Shown one piece after another: positions 7,445 to 15,787 of a DNA stretch of 64,000 nt. Each line of letters starts with the position of its first letter. Positions within the stretch are counted from its first letter, which is position 1. The stretch is from Candidatus Gastranaerophilales bacterium (lineage in GTDB: Bacteria > Cyanobacteriota > Vampirovibrionia > Gastranaerophilales > Gastranaerophilaceae). The stretch is from contig CALVEM010000010.1 in NCBI GenBank assembly GCA_944326605.1, forward strand, positions 1 through 64,000, written 5' to 3'. The position numbers were made by a program, and so were the translations under genes. A model generated the notes under the pieces. It was not told where the DNA came from and did not search any database. It saw nothing but the letters and a program-made list of their open reading frames with translations.

Positions 7445-8810
7445 TTTTTACACCTTCTTTATCTAGTGTTAAAAGCTCTTTGCCTAGATTTGTAATTGTA
7501 CCGGCGCCAAGTCCTATTACTACATCATTATTTTTCAATTCAGGATAAAGTTTTTTTGCAACATCACTGATAGATCCTGAAAGATATTCGCAGTTTACTT
7601 TTTGGGAAAGTTGTTCTGCAAATTTTTCAGAATTTATGCCTTCAATTGCATCCTCTGATGCGCTGTAAACATCTGTTACAATTACTTTATCGACATTATC
7701 AAAGGCGTTTAAAAATTCGTCCCATAAATTTTTTAATCTGGTATATCTGTGCGGTTGGAAAACTGCAATAATATTTTTACCGTGCATACCTTCAGCAGAT
7801 GACAGCGTCGCCTTAATTTCTGTCGGATGATGCGCATAATCATCATAAATAGTTACCCCGTCAAATTCTCCGACTTTCTGAAATCTCCTTCCCATGCCTG
7901 AAAAGGTTGCAAAATGCGGTTTAACAACACTAATATCAACTCCTGCCTGATGTAAGCTTGCAAGAACCGATAATGCGTTATAAACATTATGCCTTCCGCG
8001 CAGAATAATTTTTAAATCAGTTAAAAATTCACCTTTGTAGTAAATATCAAATGTTGTGCAATCAGGTTTATAGCTGATGTTTACGGCTTTATAATCAGCA
8101 TCGTTTTCAAGAGCGTATGTCATTGTTTTGTGCCCGTGCAGGCTCATAGTTGCTTTGCAGTCGGCATTTACCAGCACAAGTGAACTGTCAGGTATTTTTG
8201 AAATAAATTTATCAAATGTTGAAAGAATTGATTTCAAACCGTCTTTGTAAAAATCCAGATGATCAGGTTCAAGGTTGTTAATAACGCAAATATTAGGACA
8301 ATATTTAACTATAGTACCGTCGCTTTCGTCAAGTTCTGCAACGAAAAATTTCCCATCCTGCGAGTGTGCGTTAGTTTCAAGAGAAGGAATAATTCCTCCG
8401 ACTACGTAAGATGGTTTTAGCCCGGCTTTTTCAAGAACATAAGATGAAAGGCCGCTTGTCGTTGTTTTCCCGTGAGTTCCCGAGTACCCTAAGAAAAACT
8501 TGCCCCATCGTGAAATTTCGGCTAAAATATCAGATCTGTGATAAACTGTTAATCCAAGCTCTCTTGCTCTTATCATTTCGGGGTTATTTTCGCGGATTGC
8601 TGTGCTCGCAACAACTATGGCATCAGGCGGTACATTTTCAGCCCTTTGACCTATGTAAACTTTAGCACCTAAATCTCTTAATTTTTGAATATATTTACTG
8701 TCAACTATATCCGAGCCTGAAACATCGCATCCGTTTTCCAGCAGATACTTTGCCAGACCGCTCATTCCTACACCGCCTATTGCGATAAAATAATACTTTT
8801 TATTTTTCAA
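7434..8810 (-). CDS. murC: UDP-N-acetylmuramate--L-alanine ligase
   Basis: 458 aa. The N-terminal Rossmann segment is FIAIGGVGMSGLAKYLLENG, and the ATP-binding loop is YSGTHGKTTTSGL (about residue 110). Also present are the conserved LDESDGTIVKYCP, NLEPDHLDFY, and DDYAHHPTEIKATL with PHRYTRL in the C-terminal domain. It adds the first amino acid of the peptidoglycan stem and opens the operon murC-murB-ddl-ftsQ-nadE. The 160-nt gap upstream separates it from leuS and contains the leuS terminator. Confidence 0.98.
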   Translation of the reverse strand: MKNKKYYFIAIGGVGMSGLAKYLLENGCDVSGSDIVDSKYIQKLRDLGAKVYIGQRAENVPPDAIVVASTAIRENNPEMIRARELGLTVYHRSDILAEISRWGKFFLGYSGTHGKTTTSGLSSYVLEKAGLKPSYVVGGIIPSLETNAHSQDGKFFVAELDESDGTIVKYCPNICVINNLEPDHLDFYKDGLKSILSTFDKFISKIPDSSLVLVNADCKATMSLHGHKTMTYALENDADYKAVNISYKPDCTTFDIYYKGEFLTDLKIILRGRHNVYNALSVLASLHQAGVDISVVKPHFATFSGMGRRFQKVGEFDGVTIYDDYAHHPTEIKATLSSAEGMHGKNIIAVFQPHRYTRLKNLWDEFLNAFDNVDKVIVTDVYSASEDAIEGINSEKFAEQLSQKVNCEYLSGSISDVAKKLYPELKNNDVVIGLGAGTITNLGKELLTLDKEGVKIGL

Positions 8811-8915
8811 AACTCTATCCCTTATCTATATGTACATATATAATTATAATACATAAATCCTGATACGGGCGGAATTTTACTATTTGTAAATATTTTTATT
8901 TAAAAACTTAAAATA

Positions 8916-8951
8916 AATAATGACGGAAATATTATAATTCCCGTCATTATT
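8916..8951 (-). terminator. Terminator of leuS
   Basis: An 11-bp stem AATAATGACGG / CCGTCATTATT just past the leuS stop, followed on the minus strand by TATTTATTTT. Confidence 0.65.
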
Positions 8952-8970
8952 ATTTACTGATAAATTTAAA

Positions 8971-11460
8971 CTATTTAACAACTATATTCACAAGCTTTTT
9001 GGGTACAACAATTGTTTTTACAATTGTCTTGCCTGCAGTAAGTTCTTTTATTTTTTCGCTGTTCAGTGCAAGAGCTTTCAGTTCATCTTCAGATAAAGCT
9101 TCATCAGCCTCTATCTTATCTTTAAGTTTGCCGTTAATCTGAACAACAAGCGTGATTGAACTTGCTTTTGCAAGGTTTTCATCCCATTTCGGCCATTCAA
9201 CATCGTGAATTGATCCTTCTCCGCCAAGATCATGCCATGCTTCTTCGGTCAGGTGAACCGCAACAGGAGACATCAATTTGATTAATGTTACAATCGCAAA
9301 GCTCAAAATCGCCCTGTCTTCATCATCAAGCTCAGACTTTTTGCCTCTCCAGTCGTAAATTGCATTAACAAGTTCTCTGTATTTTGAAATTACCGTATTG
9401 AACTGGAAGTCATTTGAAATATCATTGGTAATTCCCTTGATTGCAATATGGACAAGACGGAGAAGATTGTCATTGTCTTTCTTTTTCAGAGATCCTGAAA
9501 CAAGTTCAGGATGACTAAAATCAATTAATTCCGCATTTGAAGAAATTAATCTCCAAACTCTGTTCAGGAATTTGTAACATCCTTCAACACCTGCATCCGA
9601 CCAGTCAAAATCACGCGCCGGAGGCGAGTCAGACAGAATAAACAATCTTGCGGTATCTGCGCCGTAATTTTCGAATATTTCGTCGGGGTCTACTGTGTTT
9701 CCTTTTGATTTAGACATTTTTGATCCGTCTTTCAAAACCATTCCCTGTGTCAACAGATTTTTGAAAGGTTCGTCAAAATCCAAAAGTCCCATATCTTTTA
9801 ATGCTTTTGTGAAAAATCTTGAATACAAAAGGTGCAAAATAGCATGTTCAATACCGCCGACATACTGATCAACAGGGAGCCATTTGTTTACTTTGTCTTT
9901 CGCAAACGGCATTTTGTCATTTTTTGCATCAGAATATCTGAGATAATACCAACTTGAGCAGACAAATGTATCCATTGTATCTGTTTCGCGCCTTGCAGAT
10001 CCGCCGCAGCACGGGCAGGTAGTATTTACGAAAGTCTTTGATGTTGTAATCGGAGATTTTCCGACAACGCTGAAATCTACATCTTTTGGGAGTAATACCG
10101 GCAACTGCTCTTCCGGAACCGGCTGAATACCGCATTTGTCGCAATATACAACAGGGATAGGAGCTCCCCAGTATCTCTGTCTTGAAACAAGCCAGTCTCT
10201 TAGTCTGTATTGTGTTTTAAATTCACCGAAACCGCCGTCAACAGCTTTTTGAGTAATTGCTTTTTTAGCTTCTTCATTACTCATACCGTCAAATTCGTTT
10301 GAATTTACAAGAACTCCCGGCTCTGTATAGGCTTCTGTAAGTTCTCTCGCTCCCTGTGGGAGAGGGTTAGGGGTTATAACAACTTTGATCGGTAGATTAT
10401 ATTTTTTTGCAAAATCGAAGTCTCTTGTATCATGCGCAGGAACAGCCATAACAGCACCTGTACCGTATTCTGCAAGTGCGTAATCTGCTGTCCACAGCGG
10501 GAATTTCTCGCCCGTAAACGGATTGATACAATGAGTTCCGAGTGGTACACCCGTTTTAATTCTGTCCGTTGAAAGTCTTTCAATTTCAGTCATTTTGCGG
10601 GCATTTGCACGATATGCTTCGACAGTCTCTTTATTTTCAGGAGTTGTCAATTTTTCTATATCTTTGTATTCAGGTGCAACAACAAGATAGGTTATACCGT
10701 GAACAGTATCAGGTCTTGTTGTATAAACTGGGACTTCCAAATCGTTTTCAACAACTTTAAATCTGAATATTGCACCTTCGGATTTTCCAATCCAGTTTGC
10801 CTGCATTGTTTTAACGTTTTCGCCCCAGCCTGTTAATTTGTCTAAATCTTCAAGAAGAACTTCCGCATAATCTGTAATTTTCAAAAACCACTGGGATAAA
10901 TATTTTTTCTCTACAACATGGTCGCATCTCCAGCATTTACCATCGATTACCTGTTCGTTTGCAAGCACTGTTCCGCATTCTTCACACCAGTTTACGGCAG
11001 CTTCTTTTTTGTAGGCAAGACCTTTTTTATACAATTGAAGGAACAACCACTGTGTCCATTTGTAATAATCAGGCTTGCAGGTTGTAACTTCTCTATCCCA
11101 ATCGTAAGAAAGCCCGAGCATTTTCAACTGTTTTGTCATATATGCAATATTCTCATCAGTCCACGTTTCAGGATTTGCGCCGTGTTTCATTGCGGCATTT
11201 TCGGCAGGAAGTCCGAAACTGTCCCAGCCCATCGGATGAAGCACATTATAACCATTCATCTTCTTAAACCGCGCAATAACATCTGTTATCGTATAATTTC
11301 TGACATGCCCCATGTGAAGCTTGCCTGACGGGTATGGAAACATAGACAAAGCATAATATTTCGGCTTGTCACTTGTATCGGGGGTTTTAAATACACCTTT
11401 TTCTTCCCAGATTTTCTGCCATTTTTTTTCTATTTCCTGCGGAAAATATGCGTCTTTCAT
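8971..11460 (-). CDS. leuS: Leucyl-tRNA synthetase
   Basis: 829 aa, class I synthetase. HMGH (the HIGH motif) occurs in PYPSGKLHMGHVRNYT, and KMSKS in KDGSKMSKSKGN. The editing (CP1) domain contains TTRPDTVHGITY and AVPAHDTRDFDFA, and zinc-type cysteines are present (CEECGTVLANEQ, CDKCG). Two family-variable loops are encoded by dispersed repeats. PLPQGAREL near residues 362-373 comes from a CCCTCTCCC-type repeat. HPELVSGS near 648-656 comes from palindrome A. Both keep the frame, so the enzyme is probably functional. An AGGAGAG site precedes the start, and it is divergent from the gene at 11529. Confidence 0.98.
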   Translation of the reverse strand: MKDAYFPQEIEKKWQKIWEEKGVFKTPDTSDKPKYYALSMFPYPSGKLHMGHVRNYTITDVIARFKKMNGYNVLHPMGWDSFGLPAENAAMKHGANPETWTDENIAYMTKQLKMLGLSYDWDREVTTCKPDYYKWTQWLFLQLYKKGLAYKKEAAVNWCEECGTVLANEQVIDGKCWRCDHVVEKKYLSQWFLKITDYAEVLLEDLDKLTGWGENVKTMQANWIGKSEGAIFRFKVVENDLEVPVYTTRPDTVHGITYLVVAPEYKDIEKLTTPENKETVEAYRANARKMTEIERLSTDRIKTGVPLGTHCINPFTGEKFPLWTADYALAEYGTGAVMAVPAHDTRDFDFAKKYNLPIKVVITPNPLPQGARELTEAYTEPGVLVNSNEFDGMSNEEAKKAITQKAVDGGFGEFKTQYRLRDWLVSRQRYWGAPIPVVYCDKCGIQPVPEEQLPVLLPKDVDFSVVGKSPITTSKTFVNTTCPCCGGSARRETDTMDTFVCSSWYYLRYSDAKNDKMPFAKDKVNKWLPVDQYVGGIEHAILHLLYSRFFTKALKDMGLLDFDEPFKNLLTQGMVLKDGSKMSKSKGNTVDPDEIFENYGADTARLFILSDSPPARDFDWSDAGVEGCYKFLNRVWRLISSNAELIDFSHPELVSGSLKKKDNDNLLRLVHIAIKGITNDISNDFQFNTVISKYRELVNAIYDWRGKKSELDDEDRAILSFAIVTLIKLMSPVAVHLTEEAWHDLGGEGSIHDVEWPKWDENLAKASSITLVVQINGKLKDKIEADEALSEDELKALALNSEKIKELTAGKTIVKTIVVPKKLVNIVVK
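9491..9515. repeat. Dispersed palindrome A inside leuS
   Basis: Arms GATCCTGAA and TTCAGGATGAC. Read on the leuS strand it encodes HPELVSGS in a surface linker before the anticodon-binding region. Confidence 0.85.
10343..10374. repeat. CCCTCTCCC-type dispersed repeat inside leuS
   Basis: Imperfect palindrome CTCGCTCCC / GGGAGAGGG, followed by TTAGGGGTT. It encodes PNPLPQGAREL in the LeuS editing-domain linker. Related arms occur at 27.9-28.2 kb. Confidence 0.7.
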
Positions 11461-11516
11461 CTTTTTCTTCTCTCCTAATCTACGTTAAAAATATTAGCAC
11501 AAAAAAAATTTTTATG

Positions 11517-11522
11517 TATAAT
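11517..11522 (+). promoter_or_regulatory. -10 box of a predicted leaderless transcript
   Basis: TATAAT ends 6 nt before the ATG at 11529, with no Shine-Dalgarno sequence between them. Confidence 0.6.
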
Positions 11523-11528
11523 AAAGAT

Positions 11529-12461
11529 ATGAAAAAGTTATCCGTTTTATTTATCGCAGCTTTATTATTATCCGGTAATGTTTATATACCATGTGAAGCA
11601 GGAATATTTTCGGCTCAAAAGGCTAAAATTGAGCAGAACAGAGTTAATAAGTCGATATTTAATGCTGTTAAAAATGTAATAGATCAGCAGTCTGTTTATA
11701 CAAACAAATATGATTTAGAAGGGTTAAAATCTCTTTATTCTCCGAATTTTGTTAATTCAGACGGTTTTACGAGAGATGTTTATTTTAAACTGATTGAAGA
11801 AACCTGGAAAGCTTATCCGGATATTGTTTATTATACGGATATAAAAAATATTGAATTTAGCGAGAATTATGCCTCTGTGTTGGTTGAGGAAGCTGCAGTC
11901 GCAACATCTCAGGAAAATATCGGCGACTTTATTGCAATAGGTGAGCTTTATTCTACTTCGAAATGTATTTACTACCTTGAAAAACAGGGTACAAAATGGT
12001 TAATAAGTTCTGAAAAAATTTTGGAAGAAACATCTTCTTTAAAATATGGTGATGCAAGATATGTAAATATGGAGCTCAGCGCCCCGAATCAAACAGGTGC
12101 GGGAAAGTATTATACAGCAACTTTAAAGGTTGATACTCCTAAAGATGCTGTAGTTGTTGCATCTATAAATAAAGAAGATATTATTTATCCGCAGGACAAA
12201 ACAGAAGAAGCTTTTAGAAAAGTCCCTGATAACAATATTCTGGAACGTTTTTTCTTGTCAAATAGTAAAAATGTGAATGAATATGCAGTTGCATCAGTCG
12301 GAATTACAAGGGCTGAAAATTATTCTCCTGATAAAGTAAGGGTTTATATGGGCGGGCTTGCATTTATAATGACAAGAGTTAATGTAATTCCTGAAAATAA
12401 ATATTTAAAATTTGATGCAGATCAGAATGACAAGGATAAAGATAATGGAAAAGGCAAGTAA
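11529..12461 (+). CDS. Exported protein with NTF2-like N-terminal half, unknown function
   Basis: 310 aa. I start it at the MKKLSVLFIAALLLSG signal peptide rather than at the in-frame codon at 11448, which lies inside the leuS coding region. The stretch from about residue 45 to 150 (helices with VIDQQSVYTNKYDLEGLKSLYS, then strands ending in LEKQGTKWLISSEKI) resembles a SnoaL/NTF2-like cone fold. The second half is beta-rich and unassigned. The C-terminus is a charged DQNDKDKDNGKGK tail. The tail codons overlap lspA by 17 nt, so the two are translationally linked. It is predicted to be leaderless (TATAAT, 6 nt, ATG). Confidence 0.75.
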   Translation: MKKLSVLFIAALLLSGNVYIPCEAGIFSAQKAKIEQNRVNKSIFNAVKNVIDQQSVYTNKYDLEGLKSLYSPNFVNSDGFTRDVYFKLIEETWKAYPDIVYYTDIKNIEFSENYASVLVEEAAVATSQENIGDFIAIGELYSTSKCIYYLEKQGTKWLISSEKILEETSSLKYGDARYVNMELSAPNQTGAGKYYTATLKVDTPKDAVVVASINKEDIIYPQDKTEEAFRKVPDNNILERFFLSNSKNVNEYAVASVGITRAENYSPDKVRVYMGGLAFIMTRVNVIPENKYLKFDADQNDKDKDNGKGK

Positions 12462-12906
12462 ATTTATATATTTTATAGTCTGTTACGTGTTTTTTATATT
12501 TACCGATCTTTATCTTTCAAATATAATGGTTGAACAGCTTACGTCCGGCTACAGGCTTTCAAATCCTGTGTTTTCGCTTAATTATATTAAAAATACCGGA
12601 GCTGCATTCAGTATTTTGCAGGATTCTCGTGAATTGCTCATAATACTTTCAATGATTGCACTTGTTTTGCTTGCCTTGTATGTTATCAAGCATATTAAAT
12701 CAATTTCACTTAAATCAATATTTTTTATTTCACTCTTATCGGCAGGTATTGCCGGAAATTTGCACGAAAGAATTGCGTACGGATATGTACGTGATTTTTT
12801 TCAGTTAAATTTTATAAATTTTCCTGTTTTTAATATTTCTGATATATTCATTAATATCGGAGTTATAGCTTTGATAATTTTGATACTATTAAAAAGAACA
12901 AAGTAG
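12445..12906 (+). CDS. lspA: Lipoprotein signal peptidase (divergent)
   Basis: 153 aa with four membrane helices. It cleaves the signal peptide of prolipoproteins in the inner membrane. Conserved motifs are YIKNTGAAFS and FPVFNISD. The catalytic aspartates expected in VxDF and in xxD after FN are both present (YVRDFF and FNISD). Two usually conserved sites differ: the GNxxDR aspartate is Glu (GNLHERI), and the first-helix DQxTK motif reads TDLYLS. The start at 12445 is preceded by AAGGAT. It is followed by an RluD-type gene, the common lspA-rluD neighbourhood. Confidence 0.85.
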   Translation: MEKASKFIYFIVCYVFFIFTDLYLSNIMVEQLTSGYRLSNPVFSLNYIKNTGAAFSILQDSRELLIILSMIALVLLALYVIKHIKSISLKSIFFISLLSAGIAGNLHERIAYGYVRDFFQLNFINFPVFNISDIFINIGVIALIILILLKRTK

Positions 12907-12913
12907 TAGGAGA

Positions 12914-12935
12914 GCCTGAAATAAATTCAGGATAA
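12914..12935. repeat. Dispersed palindrome A between lspA and rluD
   Basis: A diverged copy (GCCTGAA ... TTCAGGATAA). It separates an AGGAG sequence after lspA from the rluD ATG, and its own AGGAT end lies 6 nt from that ATG. Confidence 0.7.
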
Positions 12936-12939
12936 CAAA

Positions 12940-13845
12940 ATGATATTATTTACTGATGAAAATGACGAAAATAAAAGGCTGGACAGCTTCTTGTCAGAAA
13001 TAACGCCTGAATTGTCGCGTTCAAAAATTCAGTCACTGATAAAATCAGGTTCTGTAAAGGTCAACGGACAAGATAAAAAATCATCCTATTTATTGAAAGA
13101 AGGGGATAAAATAGAGTTTGAAGCTCCTCCGGAAGAAGATTTGACCATAAAACCGCAAAATATTCCGCTTGACGTCGTTTATGAGGATGAAAATATGCTT
13201 GTGGTAAATAAACCGTCCGGAATGCTTACCCATCCGACAGCACAAGAACGTGAGAACACACTTGTAAACGCACTCTTATACAAATACGGACAGAATTTAT
13301 CGGATATAAACGGAGAATTCAGACGCGGAATTTTACACAGGCTTGACAGAAATACATCAGGTCTTTTAATGATTGCAAAAAATAACAAAGCACATGAATA
13401 TCTCGCCGGACAGATTAAAAATCATACAGTTACCAAAAAATATCGCGCGATAGTGAAAGGTCTCATAAATGACGATGAATTTGAAATAAACGCCCCGATA
13501 GCAAGAAACCCGAACCAACCGCATAAAATGACAGTAAGAGATGACGGAAAACCAAGCAAAACTCTTGTTAAAGTTCTTGAAAGATTTAAGGATGCAACAT
13601 ATATAGAATTGACTTTAATTACCGGCAGAACCCATCAGATAAGAGTGCATATGAAAAGTATTAACCATCCTGTTTACAATGATACTTTATACGGCTCAGG
13701 ACAGGGAAAAGTTAAGACAGAAGAACAGGTTTTGCAATCTTATTATTTGAGGTTTACAAAACCCTTTGGAGATGAAATAATAGAGTTGGAAATTGAACCT
13801 GATGAAAAATTAAGGAAGGTTCTAAAATATTTGAGAGGCTTATAG
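12940..13845 (+). CDS. rluD: RluD-type 23S rRNA pseudouridine synthase
   Basis: 301 aa. An S4 RNA-binding domain covers residues 10-65 (RLDSFLSEITPELSRSKIQSLIKSG). The RluA-family catalytic domain follows, with VVNKPSGMLTHPT, the catalytic aspartate in GILHRLDRNTSGLL, and LITGRTHQIRVHM. It isomerises uridines in large-subunit rRNA; the exact site (RluD versus RluB/C-like) cannot be told from sequence alone. Its ribosome-binding region is occupied by palindrome A, so AGGAT from the repeat probably acts as the Shine-Dalgarno. The stop is directly followed by the next ATG. Confidence 0.93.
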   Translation: MILFTDENDENKRLDSFLSEITPELSRSKIQSLIKSGSVKVNGQDKKSSYLLKEGDKIEFEAPPEEDLTIKPQNIPLDVVYEDENMLVVNKPSGMLTHPTAQERENTLVNALLYKYGQNLSDINGEFRRGILHRLDRNTSGLLMIAKNNKAHEYLAGQIKNHTVTKKYRAIVKGLINDDEFEINAPIARNPNQPHKMTVRDDGKPSKTLVKVLERFKDATYIELTLITGRTHQIRVHMKSINHPVYNDTLYGSGQGKVKTEEQVLQSYYLRFTKPFGDEIIELEIEPDEKLRKVLKYLRGL

Positions 13846-14220
13846 ATGAAGATTATATCAATAATATCAATATTAATAGTTTGCGGTTTGCTTTTAATGA
13901 ACTATCAGGATACGGCAGGAATTACGCTTTTGAGCAGTAAGATTGCCCAATTTATACATATTGCGCCAAAATCAGTTACATTAAATATGTCTGTTTACAC
14001 TCTTTTAATATTTTTGCTCGGACAGATATCCGCAATATGTTTCTTTGCTCCGCTCTATTTTTCATTAAAAGAAAAATATAAAGCGTACAAACGCGAGCTC
14101 GAAAAAGATTCTATTTCAAACACTACAAATGAATCGAAAATAGCAGTTCTGGAGAATAAAATTACGGTTCTTGAGAAAGCTTTGGAAGATGCCTTAAAAC
14201 AACAAAAAAAGGACAATTAA
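13846..14220 (+). CDS. LapA-like (DUF1049) membrane protein
   Basis: 124 aa. Two hydrophobic helices (about 1-20 and 48-73) flank a short loop, and a coiled coil rich in Glu/Lys closes the protein (KIAVLENKITVLEKALEDALK). The NYQD segment after the first helix and the overall plan match the LapA domain seen in small envelope proteins. The start codon follows the rluD stop immediately (TAGATG), with GAGAGG upstream, so it is the last gene of the lspA-rluD transcript. A strong bidirectional terminator overlaps its stop. Confidence 0.65.
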   Translation: MKIISIISILIVCGLLLMNYQDTAGITLLSSKIAQFIHIAPKSVTLNMSVYTLLIFLLGQISAICFFAPLYFSLKEKYKAYKRELEKDSISNTTNESKIAVLENKITVLEKALEDALKQQKKDN

Positions 14221-14237
14221 TTTAATTGTCCTTTTTT
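14205..14237. terminator. Bidirectional terminator
   Basis: A perfect 14-bp stem AAAAAAGGACAATT / AATTGTCCTTTTTT with a 5-nt loop. It serves the LapA-like gene on the plus strand and the YtxH-like gene on the minus strand. Confidence 0.9.
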
Positions 14238-14255
14238 GTTATTTAGTTTTTTTAC

Positions 14256-14528
14256 TTACGCTTCCTGTTTTGTTTCCTTCTGCTGGTTAATAAGGTTTTG
14301 AAGTTTTTCTTTTATTTCATCGCCTTTTTTCTGCATATCAGAAACAACATCATCCGCTTTTGATTGAATTTGTTTAACTGTTTCATCGGCTCTTCTCATA
14401 GCATCTTTTGCTCCGTCTGCAAGCATTGCACGTGTTTCTTCACCTGATTTAGGTGCCAGAAGAACGCCTGCAATAGCTCCGATTGCGCCGCCGACTATAA
14501 AACCTGCTAAAAATTTAGTTGCTGACAT
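14256..14528 (-). CDS. YtxH-domain protein
   Basis: 90 aa. A glycine-rich membrane helix (FLAGFIVGGAIGAIAGVLLAPKSGEETR) is followed by a long amphipathic helix of Lys/Asp/Gln residues. GxxxGxxxGxLLAPxSGxExR is the YtxH signature. YtxH proteins are general-stress and envelope proteins with no defined activity. AAAGGAG lies 5 nt before the start. A second YtxH-like gene (14972-15289) and a DUF948-like gene lie just upstream on the same strand, a combination also seen as ytxG-ytxH in Bacillus. Confidence 0.85.
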   Translation of the reverse strand: MSATKFLAGFIVGGAIGAIAGVLLAPKSGEETRAMLADGAKDAMRRADETVKQIQSKADDVVSDMQKKGDEIKEKLQNLINQQKETKQEA

Positions 14529-14598
14529 AATGACTCCTTTTCTGTTTTTTCGTTATCATTTTAACTGTATCTGTTTAAATATTAATCACCGTAAACGG

Positions 14599-14955
14599 CT
14601 ATTTTTTAAATAGTTTGTAAGCTGTTACAAAACCGTTGAACAATCCGCCGATTAAACTTCCTGACACAGCTTTTGTTTTATCAATAATTTTTCCTACGGC
14701 AGTTTTAAAGTCTCCGACACCTTTATCAGTACTTTTTACTATTTCATTTATAGAGTTTAAAGTCGTATTTAATTCTTTTAAAGTCGGTTTTAATTCCGTA
14801 TTAACAATAATTGATGTTTCATTTAAATTTTTTGCCAGTGTTGACAGATCTATCAAGAGTTTTACCAGAAAACCGGCAACAACGATTAAGATTATACCTG
14901 TTGCCCAGGTTAAAAAGGTCAGCCCCTGATTTAACGCGATTTGTGACATCTCCAT
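14599..14955 (-). CDS. DUF948 (YtxG-like) membrane protein
   Basis: 118 aa. One N-terminal membrane helix (TWATGIILIVVAGFLVKLLIDL, residues 17-38) precedes a helical stretch with heptad-like Thr/Leu/Asn spacing (NETSIIVNTELKPTLKELN), then a short C-terminal hydrophobic patch. This matches DUF948, typically found next to YtxH as it is here. AAAGGA lies upstream of the ATG. It is probably co-transcribed with the flanking YtxH-like genes. Function is unknown; an envelope stress or membrane-organising role would be a guess. Confidence 0.75.
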   Translation of the reverse strand: MEMSQIALNQGLTFLTWATGIILIVVAGFLVKLLIDLSTLAKNLNETSIIVNTELKPTLKELNTTLNSINEIVKSTDKGVGDFKTAVGKIIDKTKAVSGSLIGGLFNGFVTAYKLFKK

Positions 14956-14971
14956 TTAAAATTTCCTTTAC

Positions 14972-15289
14972 TTAATTGTATTCAGTGTATTCATCGTCCA
15001 TTTCTTCAAGCTCTTTGGCTTTTTGAAGTTTCTTTGATTTTATCATGTTATTAAACTTTCTCAATTGCCTTTCAAGCTTATATTTCATTAAATCAATGTT
15101 TTCAAGAGCCTGCTTTTTGGCTTCTTTAATCGCCGGTGAATTCTTTTCGTACAATTCACACGCAGTTTCTTTAATCTGCTTTCTGGACTCTTCGCCTGAC
15201 TGCGGAGCATAGAGCACCCCGGCAATAAGTCCGCCGACAACACCTGCCAGCAAGCCCATTCCGAACATTAATGATTTGTTTTTACTCAT
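14972..15289 (-). CDS. Second YtxH-like protein
   Basis: 105 aa. The N-terminal helix LMFGMGLLAGVVGGLIAGVLYAPQSGEESRKQI carries the same GxxxG and APxSGEExR pattern as the protein at 14256-14528, so the two are paralogues. The rest is a basic helical region ending in an acidic tail (ELEEMDDEYTEYN). A GAGGT site precedes the ATG. It lies 16 nt upstream of the DUF948 gene and probably heads or continues the small operon. The cellular role is unknown. Confidence 0.78.
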   Translation of the reverse strand: MSKNKSLMFGMGLLAGVVGGLIAGVLYAPQSGEESRKQIKETACELYEKNSPAIKEAKKQALENIDLMKYKLERQLRKFNNMIKSKKLQKAKELEEMDDEYTEYN

Positions 15290-15344
15290 AACATAACCTC
15301 GTCTTTCATTTATTATTTTATCATATTTTTATTAAGATTACAAG

Positions 15345-15704
15345 CTAAATCAGAAAATTGCCCGCTATATCTTGAATTACGCCTGCTATATGGTATACGT
15401 TTGAATATTTTTTCGATTTTGCCCTGAATAAAAACAGAACAATATATATTCCGATAAGTATTAATAATTTATTGAAAATCTGTTTTCTTTTATGGCTTAC
15501 AAATGATACAAATTTATCAAAATTTTGCCGGAATGTTGTTGTGAGGCATCTTGCATACTGCAGGCAAGTCTCGGCAAGAGGATTGAAAGCCTCAACGCAG
15601 CAGTTCAAATCATTAACTTTTTTATCCAGTTTGACCAGAAAATTGATAACAGTTACTGCAATAATCAACTCTGCTATAAAAATTGTTGCGATAAATAAAT
15701 ACAT
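15345..15704 (-). CDS. Small two-helix membrane protein, unknown
   Basis: 119 aa. An N-terminal hydrophobic segment (FIATIFIAELIIAVTVINFLV) is followed by a short helical region with two cysteines (LNCCVEAFN), then a second hydrophobic segment (IFNKLLILIGIYIVLFLF). The plan resembles the neighbouring DUF948/YtxH proteins and it may belong to the same cluster, but I do not recognise a family. No Shine-Dalgarno sequence is visible before the ATG, so the start is uncertain. Confidence 0.6.
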   Translation of the reverse strand: MYLFIATIFIAELIIAVTVINFLVKLDKKVNDLNCCVEAFNPLAETCLQYARCLTTTFRQNFDKFVSFVSHKRKQIFNKLLILIGIYIVLFLFRAKSKKYSNVYHIAGVIQDIAGNFLI

Positions 15705-15787
15705 TTTTCTAATTCTTACTTTTGTATTATGATTATTTAAGGATAGAATAATTTAATCAAAATTAGAATACGTCTAAAGGACTATTT

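Noticed and set aside
10374-11328. Several frames opposite or inside leuS (10374-10583, 10569-10760, 10918-11328)
   Set aside because: Shadow frames of a highly conserved gene, without ribosome-binding sites or recognisable domains.
11448-11528. N-terminal extension of the signal-peptide protein before 11529
   Set aside because: It would start within leuS and upstream of the TATAAT box; the signal peptide at 11529 gives a natural N-terminus.
12445-12906. Catalytic loss in LspA
   Set aside because: At first the Asp-to-Glu change in GNxxDR looked like a lost catalytic residue, but the catalytic aspartates lie in the later VxDF and FNxxD motifs, both present.
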